NCBI RefSeq assembly: GCF_018531445.1 | Contig: NZ_JAHDTH010000030.1 | Span: 1-53,490 of the forward strand | Origin: Pseudonocardia lacus | Lineage (GTDB): Bacteria; Actinomycetota; Actinomycetes; Mycobacteriales; Pseudonocardiaceae | Direction: 5' to 3' | Length of the DNA stretch: 53,490 nt | In this document: positions 30,502-43,903 of the stretch, piece by piece | Layout: each line of letters starts with the position of its first letter | Numbering within the stretch: position 1 is the stretch's first letter | Translations under genes and position numbers: made by a program | The notes under the pieces: generated by a model | Database searches by the model: none | Seen by the model: only the letters and a program-made list of their open reading frames with translations | What the model was told of the DNA's origin: nothing

Positions 30502-32583
30502 CTACGCCCCCAGCACGTGCCGGTCGAGGAACTCGATGATCGTCTCGTACCAGGCGACGGAGTTCTGCGGGCGCAGGATCCAGTGGCCCTCGTCGGGGAA
30601 GTACAGGAACCGGTGCGGCAGGTCCTCCGGCTCGCCGTCGTGGCGCTCCACGAGCTCCCACCACAGCCGCAGCGCCTCGCCGATCGGCACCCGGTAGTCG
30701 CGGTCGCCGTGGATCACCAGCATCGGCGTGCGGATGTCGGCCGCCGCGGCGTCCGGCGTGTTGGCGCGGCTCTGCGCGGCCGTCATCTCCCGGCGCCAGT
30801 AGAACGGGGCGTCCGTGGTCGGCCCGAACTGGTCGAGCGCCCACAGGCTGGCGTGGGTGACGACCGCGGAGAAGCGGTCGGTGTGCCCGGCGATCCAGTT
30901 GGCCATGTAGCCGCCGAACGAGCCGCCCATCGCCGCGGTCCGGGAGGCGTCGATGTCGGCGCGGGCCTCGGCGGCGTCGGTGACGGCCATCAGGTCGGTG
31001 TAGGGCTTCTCGCCCCAGGTGCCCCAGCCGCGGGCGATGAAGTCCAGGCCGTAGCCGGTGGACAGCGCCGGGTCGGGCAGCAGGACCGCGTAGCCGCGGG
31101 CCACCAGCACCCACGGGTTCCACCGCCAGTGCCAGGAGTTCCAGCTGCCCAGCGGGCCGCCGTGCACCCACAGCAGCAGCGGGGCCGGGGTGTCCCCGGT
31201 CGCGGAGTGCGGCAGCGCCAGCCACGCGCGCAGCGGCGCGCCGTCCTCGGCGGTCGTCTCGACCTCGGTGAGCCGCCCGGGCAGCTCCGGGTCGGCGCCG
31301 GGGGAGAGCAGCCGGACCGGCTCCTGGCCGGGGACGGCGGCGTCGACCCGCACCGGGGCGGGCGGCGAGTCGTAGGAGCTGCGCAGCGCGTAGACGTGGC
31401 GGCCGTCGGGGGAGACGACGGGGTCGGTGTAGGCGCCGTCGTCGCCGGTGAGCCGGGTGACCTCGGCGGTGGCGAGGTCGATGCGGAACAGCGGGGACCG
31501 GCCGTGGTCGTCGGCGGTGACGACGACCGCCGAGCCGTCGGGCACCCAGGCCAGCTGGCTCACCCACCGGTCCCACCCCGGCGCGATCTCCACGGCGTCG
31601 CCGCCCTCGACGGGGACGACCACCAGCCGAAGGTCGACCGGGGTCGTCGGGGTGGAGTGGCGGTCGCGCAGCAGCGCGACCCGGGTGCCGTCCGGGCTGA
31701 CCCGCGGCGCGACCCAGTCGTGGCCGCCGCCGTCGAGCAGCACCCGGCGCTCGCCGGTGGCGACGTCGATCGCGACGAGCGCGACGCGGTTCGCCCCGCG
31801 GCGCTCGGCGATGCGCCACTCGGTGATGAGCGTGCGGCCGTCGGGGGTGATGTCGTGGGAGGTTTCCACCAGCGCCCCGGACGGGTCGGGCGTGAGGTCG
31901 CGCCAGTCGACGCGCGGCTCGACCAGTTCGTCGGCGGCCTCGTCGCCGGTGGCCTCCTCGTCGGTCGTCTGGTCGACGTCGGCGCCCGCGACGGGGACTC
32001 CCGGGCCGGCGGCGAGCAGCCGTGGCTCGTCGGGGCCCAGGTCGTGGTCCCAGAACCGGACCGGGTGGCCGGTGTGCAGGATCGCGCTCAGCTTGCGGTC
32101 CTTGCGTTCGGTGCGCAGCTTCTCGTCGTCCTCGGCCGAGGTGGCGCCGGGCATCGTCATCGAGGTGGCGGCGATGGTGCCGGCCCGGCGGGCCACCACG
32201 ACACCGCCGATTCCGCCGGGGCGCGTGCCGATCAGGCGGGCCTCGCCGCCGGCCGCGGGCAGCCGCCACAGCGCCGACGGCGCGTCGTCGGGCTGGTCCT
32301 TGGCGTCGGGGTCGGGTCGGGCGGCGCTGAACAGCAGGTCGCCGTCCGGGGCGAACACCGGGGCCGATTCCCCGCTCGCGCCACGGGTCAGCCGGTGCGC
32401 CGGCCGCTGCCCGGTCGGGTCGACCTGCCAGAGCGAGGAGCGCAGCGTGGTGCGCTCGGCGTCGGTCACCGTGACGGTGGTGACCAGCCGGCTGCCGTCG
32501 GGTGCGAGGGCGAGCCCGGCCAGCCGGGGCAAGGCGACGAAGTCCCGGGGGTCGTCGAAGGGGGTGCGGAAGCGAGTGCTCAC
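30502..32583 (-). CDS. S9 family prolyl-oligopeptidase-like serine peptidase
   Basis: 693 aa. An N-terminal seven-bladed beta-propeller with WD40-like/TolB-type strands (GTRVALLRDRHS, SPDGRHVYALRSS) precedes a C-terminal alpha/beta hydrolase. The hydrolase has the oxyanion segment WVHGGPLGSWNSW, nucleophile Ser about residue 553 in AMGGSFGGYMANW, Asp in VIHGDRDYRVPIGEA and His in FPDEGHWILRPQN. This is the acylaminoacyl-peptidase/dipeptidyl-peptidase type. No signal peptide, so cytosolic. GTG 32583 has GGAAGG about 9 nt upstream. It lies 73 nt after qor. Confidence 0.9.
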   Translation of the reverse strand: MSTRFRTPFDDPRDFVALPRLAGLALAPDGSRLVTTVTVTDAERTTLRSSLWQVDPTGQRPAHRLTRGASGESAPVFAPDGDLLFSAARPDPDAKDQPDDAPSALWRLPAAGGEARLIGTRPGGIGGVVVARRAGTIAATSMTMPGATSAEDDEKLRTERKDRKLSAILHTGHPVRFWDHDLGPDEPRLLAAGPGVPVAGADVDQTTDEEATGDEAADELVEPRVDWRDLTPDPSGALVETSHDITPDGRTLITEWRIAERRGANRVALVAIDVATGERRVLLDGGGHDWVAPRVSPDGTRVALLRDRHSTPTTPVDLRLVVVPVEGGDAVEIAPGWDRWVSQLAWVPDGSAVVVTADDHGRSPLFRIDLATAEVTRLTGDDGAYTDPVVSPDGRHVYALRSSYDSPPAPVRVDAAVPGQEPVRLLSPGADPELPGRLTEVETTAEDGAPLRAWLALPHSATGDTPAPLLLWVHGGPLGSWNSWHWRWNPWVLVARGYAVLLPDPALSTGYGLDFIARGWGTWGEKPYTDLMAVTDAAEARADIDASRTAAMGGSFGGYMANWIAGHTDRFSAVVTHASLWALDQFGPTTDAPFYWRREMTAAQSRANTPDAAAADIRTPMLVIHGDRDYRVPIGEALRLWWELVERHDGEPEDLPHRFLYFPDEGHWILRPQNSVAWYETIIEFLDRHVLGA

Positions 32584-32656
32584 CTCCGGCAGCCTTCCCC
32601 ATCGGCGGCCCCTGATCGACCCGGCTGCACCGGGACCCGCCGACGTCAGGGGAGCA

Positions 32657-33628
32657 TCAGGGGATCAGCAGCACCTTCCCGGTGGTCCGACGGGCCTGCA
32701 GGTCGGTGTGCGCGGAGGCCGCCTCGGCCAGCGGGTACCGGTGCCCGATCCGCACGTCCAGCGAGCCGTCCGCGACGGCCGAGTAGACCGCGGCGGCGCG
32801 TGCCCGCAGCTCGTCGGGCGTGGCGATGTAGTCGAACAGCTTGGGCCGGGTGAGGTAGACCGAGCCGGCCTGGTTGAGCCGCTGCGGGTCCAGCGGCGGC
32901 ACCGGCCCGCTGGAGGCCCCGCACAGCACGAGCATCCCGCGCTTGCGCAGCGCGGCCAGGCTGGCGTCGAACGTGGACGCGCCGACGCTGTCGTAGGCGA
33001 CCGCGACCCCGGCGCCGCCGGTCAGCGCGCGGACGGCACCGGCCAGGTCGTCGACCTCGGTGTAGCGGACGACGTCGGCGGCGCCGGCCCCGCGGGCCAG
33101 CTCCTCCTTCTCGGCGCTCGACACGGTGCCGATCACCCGGGCGCCGCGGGCCGCGGCGAACTGGGTCAGCAGCAGGCCGAGCCCGCCCGCCGCGGCGTGC
33201 ACCAGCACGTCGTCGCCGGCCGCGACGGGGTAGGTGTCGAACACCAGCGCGTGGGCGGTCATGCCCTGCAGCAGCGCGCCGACGGCCACCTCGTCGGAGA
33301 CCCCGTCGGGCACCGGGACGGCGCGCTCGGCCGGCACCGCGACGACCTCGGCGTAGCTGCCCGGGCACTCGGCCCAGGCCACGCGGTCGCCGACGGCGAA
33401 CCCGTCGACGCCCTCGCCCACCTCGCGGACGCGCCCCACGCCCTCCAGCCCCAGCACGCGGGGCAGCGGCAGCGGGTAGATGCCCTCGCGGTGGTAGGTG
33501 TCGATGTAGTTCACCCCGGCCGCGGCCACCTGGACCAGCAGCGTGCCGGGGCCGGCGGTCGGGTCGGGCAGCTCGGCGGTGGTCAGGACCTCCGGTCCGC
33601 CGGTCTCCGAGATCTGGATCGCGCGCAT
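32657..33628 (-). CDS. qor: NADPH:quinone oxidoreductase (zeta-crystallin type)
   Basis: Zinc-free medium-chain dehydrogenase/reductase reducing quinones with NADPH. 323 aa: MRAIQISETGGPEVL, GVNYIDTYHREGIYPLPLP, cofactor motif VHAAAGGLGLLLTQFAAARG, and C-terminal HTDLQARRTTGKVLLIP. No structural-zinc Cys cluster. A qor gene near ctaA and ctaB is conserved in mycobacteria. It starts 7 nt after ctaA, so co-transcription is likely. Confidence 0.92.
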   Translation of the reverse strand: MRAIQISETGGPEVLTTAELPDPTAGPGTLLVQVAAAGVNYIDTYHREGIYPLPLPRVLGLEGVGRVREVGEGVDGFAVGDRVAWAECPGSYAEVVAVPAERAVPVPDGVSDEVAVGALLQGMTAHALVFDTYPVAAGDDVLVHAAAGGLGLLLTQFAAARGARVIGTVSSAEKEELARGAGAADVVRYTEVDDLAGAVRALTGGAGVAVAYDSVGASTFDASLAALRKRGMLVLCGASSGPVPPLDPQRLNQAGSVYLTRPKLFDYIATPDELRARAAAVYSAVADGSLDVRIGHRYPLAEAASAHTDLQARRTTGKVLLIP

Positions 33629-33635
33629 GGCGGCA

Positions 33636-34655
33636 TCATGCCCCGCTGCGGGCGCCCTCGGTCAGGACCGGCTCACCGGATCCGGGGCCCGGCACCACGG
33701 CGTCGGCCGGCCCGGTACTCGGTCCGGTGGTCGCGGCGGGCGGCGCGGGCCGCTCGGTCAGCGCGACCCACAGCCCGGCCGCGGCCACCGTCACCAGGCC
33801 CGCGCCGAGCACGTGCAGCGCGGCCAGCGCCTCCGGGACCCCGAGCGCGTACTGCGTCCCGCCCAGCGCGCCCTGCGCCAGCACGGCCGCCACCAGGATG
33901 GCGAAGCGGCGGGTGACGATGCGCGGGGCGGCGGTCGCGCGGAGCGCGAACCCGAGCCCGATCAGCAGCCCGAGGTAGCCGAACAGCAGGTCGGCGTGCA
34001 GCTGGGCCAGCGGCGCGACCGCGATGCCCAGCCGCGGGGTGGCGGCGTCGCCGGCGTGCGGACCGGCCGCGGTCACCAGCGTGCCGGCGACCAGGAGTGC
34101 GCCCAGCACGAGGGTGCTGGTGGCCACCAGACCCCGTACGGCCCCCGGGACGAGCGGGCGGGCCGGTCCCGGCCCGTCGGACACGGCGGCGACCAGCAGC
34201 ACCGCCAGCCACGTGAACACCATCGAGACCAGGAAGTGGACCGCCACGCTCCACCAGACCAGCCCGCTGAGCACCACGAACCCGCCGATCACGGCCTGGG
34301 CGACGATTCCCAGCGGCTGGGCGACGGCCAGCCACACCAGCCGTCGCCGCCGGGGGCGCAGGGTGAGGGCCGCGAGCATGGCCAGCCCGGCCGCCAGCAC
34401 CAGCGAGATCGACAGCAGCCGGTTGCCGAACTCGATCCACTGGTTGAGCGCGTCCACCTCGGGGTGCGGGGTGGGCACCAGGCTCCCGGGGAAGCACTCC
34501 GGCCAGGTCGGGCAGCCCAGCCCGGAACCGGTCACCCGCACCACCGCGCCGGTGACGGCGATGCCGGCCTGCCCGACCACGGTCACGATCGCGAGCGCAC
34601 GGATCAGCGGCAGGGGGACCACCGGCAGCCGGTTCACTACGGCTTGTAGAACCAC
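33636..34655 (-). CDS. ctaA: Heme A synthase
   Basis: Oxidises the C8 methyl of heme O to a formyl group, giving heme A for cytochrome c oxidase. 339 aa, polytopic, with about eight helices. Extracytoplasmic Cys pair in GSGLGCPTWPECFPG, and His ligands in QWIEFGNRLLS (the family usually has H-R-x-x-A nearby), VHFLVSMVF, AQLHADLLFGY and ALHVLGAGLV. About 35 Pro/Ala/Gly residues extend the C terminus. GTG 34655 has TACCAT exactly 6 nt upstream, supporting a leaderless start. Confidence 0.93.
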   Translation of the reverse strand: MVLQAVVNRLPVVPLPLIRALAIVTVVGQAGIAVTGAVVRVTGSGLGCPTWPECFPGSLVPTPHPEVDALNQWIEFGNRLLSISLVLAAGLAMLAALTLRPRRRRLVWLAVAQPLGIVAQAVIGGFVVLSGLVWWSVAVHFLVSMVFTWLAVLLVAAVSDGPGPARPLVPGAVRGLVATSTLVLGALLVAGTLVTAAGPHAGDAATPRLGIAVAPLAQLHADLLFGYLGLLIGLGFALRATAAPRIVTRRFAILVAAVLAQGALGGTQYALGVPEALAALHVLGAGLVTVAAAGLWVALTERPAPPAATTGPSTGPADAVVPGPGSGEPVLTEGARSGA

Positions 34656-34661
34656 GAGACG

Positions 34662-34667
34662 ATGGTA
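34662..34667 (-). promoter_or_regulatory. -10 hexamer TACCAT for ctaA (leaderless type)
   Basis: Minus-strand TACCAT ends 6 nt before the GTG at 34655. Confidence 0.55.
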
Positions 34668-34743
34668 GGTGCTGGGACCGCGGCCGGCGCCGGCGACTCC
34701 GCGGGAACGGTGCCTGCTGTGTGCCGCCTGCTGGGTGCCCTCG

Positions 34744-35556
34744 TCAGCGCAGCCGGACCGCCCGCACCGCGACGGCGGCGGCCACGACCGTCCAGCCGAG
34801 CAGCACCAGCACCGGTCCCGGGTCGGGCACGGCCCCGGTGGTCAGCGTCTCGCGCAGGCCCTCGGCCAGCGCCCCGGAGGGCAGCACCGCGCCCGCGGCG
34901 GCCAGCGGCCCGGGCAGCCGGTCGAGCGGGATCGCGATCCCGCCCCCGACCAGCAGCAGGAACCAGACGAGGTTGGCCACCGCCAGCACGATCTCGGCGC
35001 GCAGCGTCCCGCCGAGCAGGATGCCGAGCGCGCCGAACGCCGCGCAGCCCAGCACGACCAGCAGCAGTGCCCAGCCCAGGCCGGCGGGCTCGGGCCGCCA
35101 GCCGAGCCCGGCGGCCAGGCCGCCGAGCAGCACCATCTGCAGCGCCACCACGCCCAGCACCGCGGCCAGCCGCCCGGCCACCAGCAGCCAGCGCGGCAGC
35201 GCGGTCGCGGCCAGCCTGCGCACGACGCCGTAGCGGCGGTCGAAGCCCAGCGCGATCGCCTGCCCGGTGAACGCCGTCGACATCACGGCCAGCGCGAGCA
35301 CGCCCGGGGCCACCGCCGCGATCCGCGGCTCGGGCAGCGGCACGACGTCCACTGTGGACAGCCCGACCAGCAGCACGACCGGGATGAGCAGCGTCAGCAG
35401 CACCTGCTCGCCGTTGCGCAGGGCCAGCCGCATCTCCGTGCCCGCCTGCGCGGCCAGCATGCGCCCCGGGGACCCGCCGCCGGGGCGGGGGCTGAACGTG
35501 CCGGGCGGGAAGGTCGGCCCGGCGGTGGCGGGCGGAGTGGCGGGCGGGGTGGTCAC
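34744..35556 (-). CDS. ABC-2 type transporter permease
   Basis: 270 aa, six predicted transmembrane helices (for example LLTLLIPVVLLVGLSTV, GVLALAVMSTAFTGQAIAL, LAAVLGVVALQMVLLGGLAA, ALLLVVLGCAAFGALGILLG, VANLVWFLLLVGGGIAIPL and LVLLGWTVVAAAVAVRAV). A cytoplasmic N terminus of about 40 Pro/Gly/Thr residues precedes them. GTG 35556 overlaps the stop of the ATPase gene as GTGA. With that ATPase it forms an exporter; substrate unknown. A homologous pair sits between ctaA and mptB in mycobacteria, sometimes called an antibiotic transporter. Confidence 0.88.
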   Translation of the reverse strand: MTTPPATPPATAGPTFPPGTFSPRPGGGSPGRMLAAQAGTEMRLALRNGEQVLLTLLIPVVLLVGLSTVDVVPLPEPRIAAVAPGVLALAVMSTAFTGQAIALGFDRRYGVVRRLAATALPRWLLVAGRLAAVLGVVALQMVLLGGLAAGLGWRPEPAGLGWALLLVVLGCAAFGALGILLGGTLRAEIVLAVANLVWFLLLVGGGIAIPLDRLPGPLAAAGAVLPSGALAEGLRETLTTGAVPDPGPVLVLLGWTVVAAAVAVRAVRLR

Positions 35557-36482
35557 GAGCGCAGCTCCCGTCCGGTCAGCTCCAGGAAGACGTCCTCCAG
35601 GCTGCGCCGCGCCACCTGGACGTCGTCGGCGAGCGCGCCCTGCTCGGCGCACCACCCGGTGATCGTCGACAGCACGCCCGGGTCGATCCGCCCGCGCACC
35701 ACGTACCGGCCGGCTATGGGCTCGTCGGCCCCGTAGCCCGCGGGCAGCGCCGCGGCCAGCCCGGCGACGTCCATGCCGGCCCTGGCCCGGAACCGCAGCT
35801 CCTGCTGCTCGGTGGTCGCGGTGAGCGCCACCGGGCTGCCCTGGGCGACGACCCGGCCGTGGTCGACGATGACGACCTGGTCGGCCAGCTCCTCGGCCTC
35901 CTCCATGAGGTGGGTCGTGAGCAGCACCGCCACCCCGTCGCGGCGCAGGGCGCCGATCAGCTCCCACACCAGCCGCCGGCCCTGCGGGTCCATGCCGGCG
36001 GTGGGTTCGTCGAGGAAGACCAGCTCGGGGCGCCCGACCACGGCGCAGGCGAGCGCCAGGCGCTGCTGCTGGCCACCGGAGAGGCGCTTGTACGGGGTGC
36101 GCGCGCACGAGTCCAGGCCCAGCACCGCGCTGAGCCACCCGACGTCGAGCGGGTGCGCCGAGCACGCCGCCACCAGCCGCAGCATCTCCGCCGCCCGCAC
36201 CCCCGGGTAGGCACCCCCGCCCTGCGGCATGACGCCGATGCGGGCGCGCAACGTGTCCGGCGCGCCCGCGGGGTCGACCCCCAGCACGCGCACCTCCCCG
36301 GCGTCGGCGGTGACGAACCCCTCGCAGACCTCGACGGTGGTCGTCTTGCCGGCGCCGTTGGGCCCCAGCAGCGCCAGCACCTGTCCGGCGGCCAGGTCGA
36401 GGTCGAGCCCGTCGACCGCGGTGGTCCGGCCGTAGCGCTTGACCAGGCCGCGGACGCTGACGGCGGGTGGGGACGAGCTCAC
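35553..36482 (-). CDS. ABC transporter ATP-binding protein (ABC-2 exporter, DrrA-like)
   Basis: 309 aa. Walker A LLGPNGAGKTTT, signature RLSGGQQQRLALA, Walker B LVFLDEPTAGMDP and switch His in LLTTHLMEEAEEL. A C-terminal extension of about 80 residues (RARAGMDVAGLAAALP to LTGRELRS) is typical of DrrA/CcmA-type ATPases. GTG 36482 has TAGACT 6 nt upstream, a leaderless arrangement, and overlaps the permease. Confidence 0.93.
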   Translation of the reverse strand: MSSSPPAVSVRGLVKRYGRTTAVDGLDLDLAAGQVLALLGPNGAGKTTTVEVCEGFVTADAGEVRVLGVDPAGAPDTLRARIGVMPQGGGAYPGVRAAEMLRLVAACSAHPLDVGWLSAVLGLDSCARTPYKRLSGGQQQRLALACAVVGRPELVFLDEPTAGMDPQGRRLVWELIGALRRDGVAVLLTTHLMEEAEELADQVVIVDHGRVVAQGSPVALTATTEQQELRFRARAGMDVAGLAAALPAGYGADEPIAGRYVVRGRIDPGVLSTITGWCAEQGALADDVQVARRSLEDVFLELTGRELRS

Positions 36483-36488
36483 GCCGGG

Positions 36489-36494
36489 AGTCTA
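36489..36494 (-). promoter_or_regulatory. -10 hexamer TAGACT for the ABC ATPase gene (leaderless type)
   Basis: Minus-strand TAGACT ends 6 nt before GTG 36482. Confidence 0.55.
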
Positions 36495-36550
36495 GGCCGT
36501 CCGTGCTGATCTTGATCGGGTCACGGGTGGCGCGTCAGGGGCACCTCGGC

Positions 36551-36602
36551 GGACGAGAGCGGTTCTCGTCCGATCTGGTTGGACGAGAGCCGCTCTCGTG
36601 CG
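36551..36602 (-). terminator. Nested palindromes after mptB
   Basis: Two adjacent hairpins (36551-36571, 8-bp arms; 36583-36599, 8-bp arms with one central base) can instead pair with each other: 36555-36571 with 36581-36597, 17 bp with one G-U. They lie immediately 3' of the mptB stop codon at 36606. Confidence 0.7.
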
Positions 36603-36605
36603 GGT

Positions 36606-38183
36606 CTACGGCGTCCCGGCGGCGGGTTTGGGGGCGTGGCCGGGGAGGGCGTCGATGTCCGCCCCGTGCTGGCCGGCCAGCCGGCTGCGCTGGAAGGCCA
36701 GCAGCACCACCAGCATCAGCAACCCGGCCAGCATGGCCAGGGGCAGCTGGAAGACGCGGAAGTTGAAGTCGGCGCCGGTGGGCGGCACGCACAGGGCCAG
36801 TACCGCGGAGGCGGCCAGGATGGTGCGGCGGTAGATGGGCAGGCCCTTGGTGGCGGCCAGGGGGATGACCGCCCACAGCAGGTACCAGGGGTGCACGACC
36901 GGCCCGAACAGCACGACCACGCCCATGCCCGCCGCCATCCCGGAGATCGCGTCGAGGCGGCCGCGCAGCACGGCGAGCAGCAGCCAGCCGGCGCCGACCG
37001 CGGCGCCGGCGAGGCCGATGCCGCGGGCGACGGCGAGGACCGAGTCGGTGTGGTCGCCCAGGCCGCCGAGGATGCCGACCTGCCCGGCGAGCAGGCCGAG
37101 GTCGGTGAACAGGGACATGCCGCTGCGCACCAGGGCCGGGGTGTCGAGGGTGGCGGCCCAGCCCAGGCCGACGCCGGTGACCAGCGACAGCACCGCGTAG
37201 AGGACGACGGTCAGCGCGGTGAGCACGGCGGCCACGACGGCGACGTCGCGCACGCGGCCGCCGCGGCGGCGGGCGATCTCGATGCCCAGGAAGCCGAGCA
37301 CCAGGATGGCCGGCAGCTTGACCGCGGAACCGGCGACCACCAGCGCGGCGCCGATCAGCAGCTGCCGGTCGAGCAGGTGCGGGCCGGCGCGCAGGCCGAT
37401 CTCCATGCCGGCCAGCATCAGCCCGATCATCAGCGCCTCGTTGTGGATGCCGCTGACCAGGTGGAACAGCACCAGGGGGTTGGCCGCGCCGAGCCAGAGG
37501 GCGAGGCCGGTGTCGAGCCCGCAGCGGGCGGCCAGCCGGGGCAGCGCCCAGATGATCATGGCCAGGCCGGCCAGCGCGAGCGCGCGGTGCACCAGCACGC
37601 CGAGCACGATGTCGTTGCCGGCCACGGCGGTGACCCCGCGGCCCAGCAGCAGGAACAGCGGGCCGTAGGGGGCCGGGGTGTCGCGCCAGATGGTGGGGAT
37701 CGAGCGGGTGAGCGGGTCCTCCACGCCCAGCGCGCCCGCCGGGCCCAGCACGTAGGGGTCGAAGCCGCGGTCGAGGATCGCGCTCTGGGCGAGGTAGCTG
37801 TAGACGTCGCGGGAGAACATCGGCGGCGCGATGGCCAGCGGGATCGCCCACAGCGCCGCCGTGCGGGCCAGCTGGGACCGGTCCGGCGCGGGGGCGACGG
37901 CGCCGCGGGCCCGCAGCATCTTGCCGACCCACAGCCACGCCAGCACCATCGCGATGATGCCCGTGTAGCAGATGGCGATGGCCAGGGTGGCGTTGCGGCT
38001 GGGCAGCCCGAGCAGGCGCTGCCCGAACACCGGGTTCGGGACGGGCAGCGCGCCCGCCCCCAGCGCGCCCACGGCCATCAGCAGCGAGCCGGTCAGTCCG
38101 AGCCTGCGGGCGATGCGGCTCGGGTCGCGCGGCGGGGTGCTGACCACGCCGGGGCGCACCTCCTCCAGCTCGGCTGACACCAT
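36606..38183 (-). CDS. mptB: Polyprenyl-phosphomannose-dependent alpha-(1,6)-mannosyltransferase MptB
   Basis: GT-C fold integral membrane enzyme adding alpha-1,6 mannose from polyprenyl-phosphate-mannose during lipomannan/lipoarabinomannan core synthesis in Corynebacteriales and relatives. 525 aa with about 13 hydrophobic segments. The catalytic-loop motif PPMFSRDVYSYLAQ lies after the second or third helix; PAPYGPLFLLLGR and FGPVVHPWYLLWAV are family features. The position directly next to sufR-suf is conserved in mycobacteria (Rv1459c). ATG 38183 has TACGCT 7 nt upstream. It implies the organism makes a mannan-type lipoglycan. Confidence 0.88.
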   Translation of the reverse strand: MVSAELEEVRPGVVSTPPRDPSRIARRLGLTGSLLMAVGALGAGALPVPNPVFGQRLLGLPSRNATLAIAICYTGIIAMVLAWLWVGKMLRARGAVAPAPDRSQLARTAALWAIPLAIAPPMFSRDVYSYLAQSAILDRGFDPYVLGPAGALGVEDPLTRSIPTIWRDTPAPYGPLFLLLGRGVTAVAGNDIVLGVLVHRALALAGLAMIIWALPRLAARCGLDTGLALWLGAANPLVLFHLVSGIHNEALMIGLMLAGMEIGLRAGPHLLDRQLLIGAALVVAGSAVKLPAILVLGFLGIEIARRRGGRVRDVAVVAAVLTALTVVLYAVLSLVTGVGLGWAATLDTPALVRSGMSLFTDLGLLAGQVGILGGLGDHTDSVLAVARGIGLAGAAVGAGWLLLAVLRGRLDAISGMAAGMGVVVLFGPVVHPWYLLWAVIPLAATKGLPIYRRTILAASAVLALCVPPTGADFNFRVFQLPLAMLAGLLMLVVLLAFQRSRLAGQHGADIDALPGHAPKPAAGTP

Positions 38184-38190
38184 GGTCGGC

Positions 38191-38196
38191 AGCGTA
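38191..38196 (-). promoter_or_regulatory. -10 hexamer TACGCT for mptB (leaderless type)
   Basis: Minus-strand TACGCT ends 7 nt before ATG 38183. Confidence 0.55.
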
Positions 38197-38262
38197 GCGA
38201 GCAGGCCCGACGGTGACTGTGCTCACCCGGCGCCGGGGCGGGTTTGCATGGTCACCGGTAAA

Positions 38263-38280
38263 TAGGAAACACTGGTGTTG
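38263..38280 (+). promoter_or_regulatory. suf operon promoter with candidate SufR operator
   Basis: An A+T-rich patch (TAAATAGGAAACAC) precedes GTG 38280. AACAC (38268-38272) and GTGTT (38275-38279) form an inverted repeat around TG, covering the -10 position and touching the start codon, as expected of an autorepressor site. The assignment to SufR is inferred. Confidence 0.4.
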
Positions 38281-39163
38281 TGAAAACAGGGCAGGAGCGC
38301 GCGCAGGCGCCGGGCGACGTCGTGTCGTCCGGGGCCGGGTCGGGCGAGCCCGCCGCCGGGCCGGCCACCGGCGACGGCCGCACCCGCGAGTCCGTGGCCC
38401 GCCTGCTCATGGAGCGCGGGCCGGTGGCCGCCGCCGAGGTGGCCGAGGTGCTGGGGCTGTCGGGCCCGGCCGTGCGCCGCCACCTCGACGCCCTCATCGC
38501 CGCGGGCGAGGCCCAGGTGGCCAAGCCGGTGAAGCGCGGTCCCCGCGGCCGGGGGCGCCCCGCGCGCCACTACACCCTGACCGACACCGGTCGCGCCCGC
38601 TTCGGCCACGGCTACGACGCCCTCGCCGTCGCCGCGCTGCGCTACCTGGGCGAGCACGGTGGCGAGGAGGCCGTGCGCGGCTTCGCCGCCGCGCGGGTCG
38701 CCGAGCTGATCGGCCCGGGCGGCCGCCAGCAGATCGCCGCGGCGCAGGGTCCCGACGCCAGGGCGAGCGCGCTGGCCGGGGTGCTCACCTCGCGCGGCTA
38801 CGCCGCGCAGGCGCGCGCGGCCGGCACCGGTGTGCAGCTCTGCCAGCACCACTGCCCGGTGGCGCGCGTCGCCGCCGAGTTCCCCGAGCTCTGCGAGGTC
38901 GAGACCCGGGAGTTCGCGGCCCTGCTCGGTACCCACGTGCAGCGGCTGGCCACGATCGCCAGGGGCGACGCCACCTGCACCACGCACATCCCGTCGCCGG
39001 CCCCCGAACCCCGGCGGCGGAGCCCGGACCTGCGCACCCGAGGTCCGGACAGCACGGGCCCGGACAGCACGGGCCCGGACAGCACGAGGGGCACCGCTCC
39101 CGAGATACCCGCGCAACCCACCACGACCCCGACAGCAGGATCCCCGATAGGGAGGCAGTCCGA

Positions 39164-39167
<4 letters not shown>
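38280..39167 (+). CDS. sufR: Iron-sulfur-sensing transcriptional repressor SufR
   Basis: Represses the suf operon when its own Fe-S cluster is loaded. 295 aa. The winged helix-turn-helix ([59 protein letters not shown]) is followed by a dimerisation region and the cluster-binding Cys set in [21 protein letters not shown] and [10 protein letters not shown]. The last about 50 residues are disordered, with GPDST three times, encoded by a 15-nt tandem repeat. GTG 38280 lies beside an inverted repeat. The stop overlaps sufB as ATGA. Confidence 0.95.
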
Positions 39168-43902
<4,735 letters not shown>

Positions 43903-43903
<1 letters not shown>

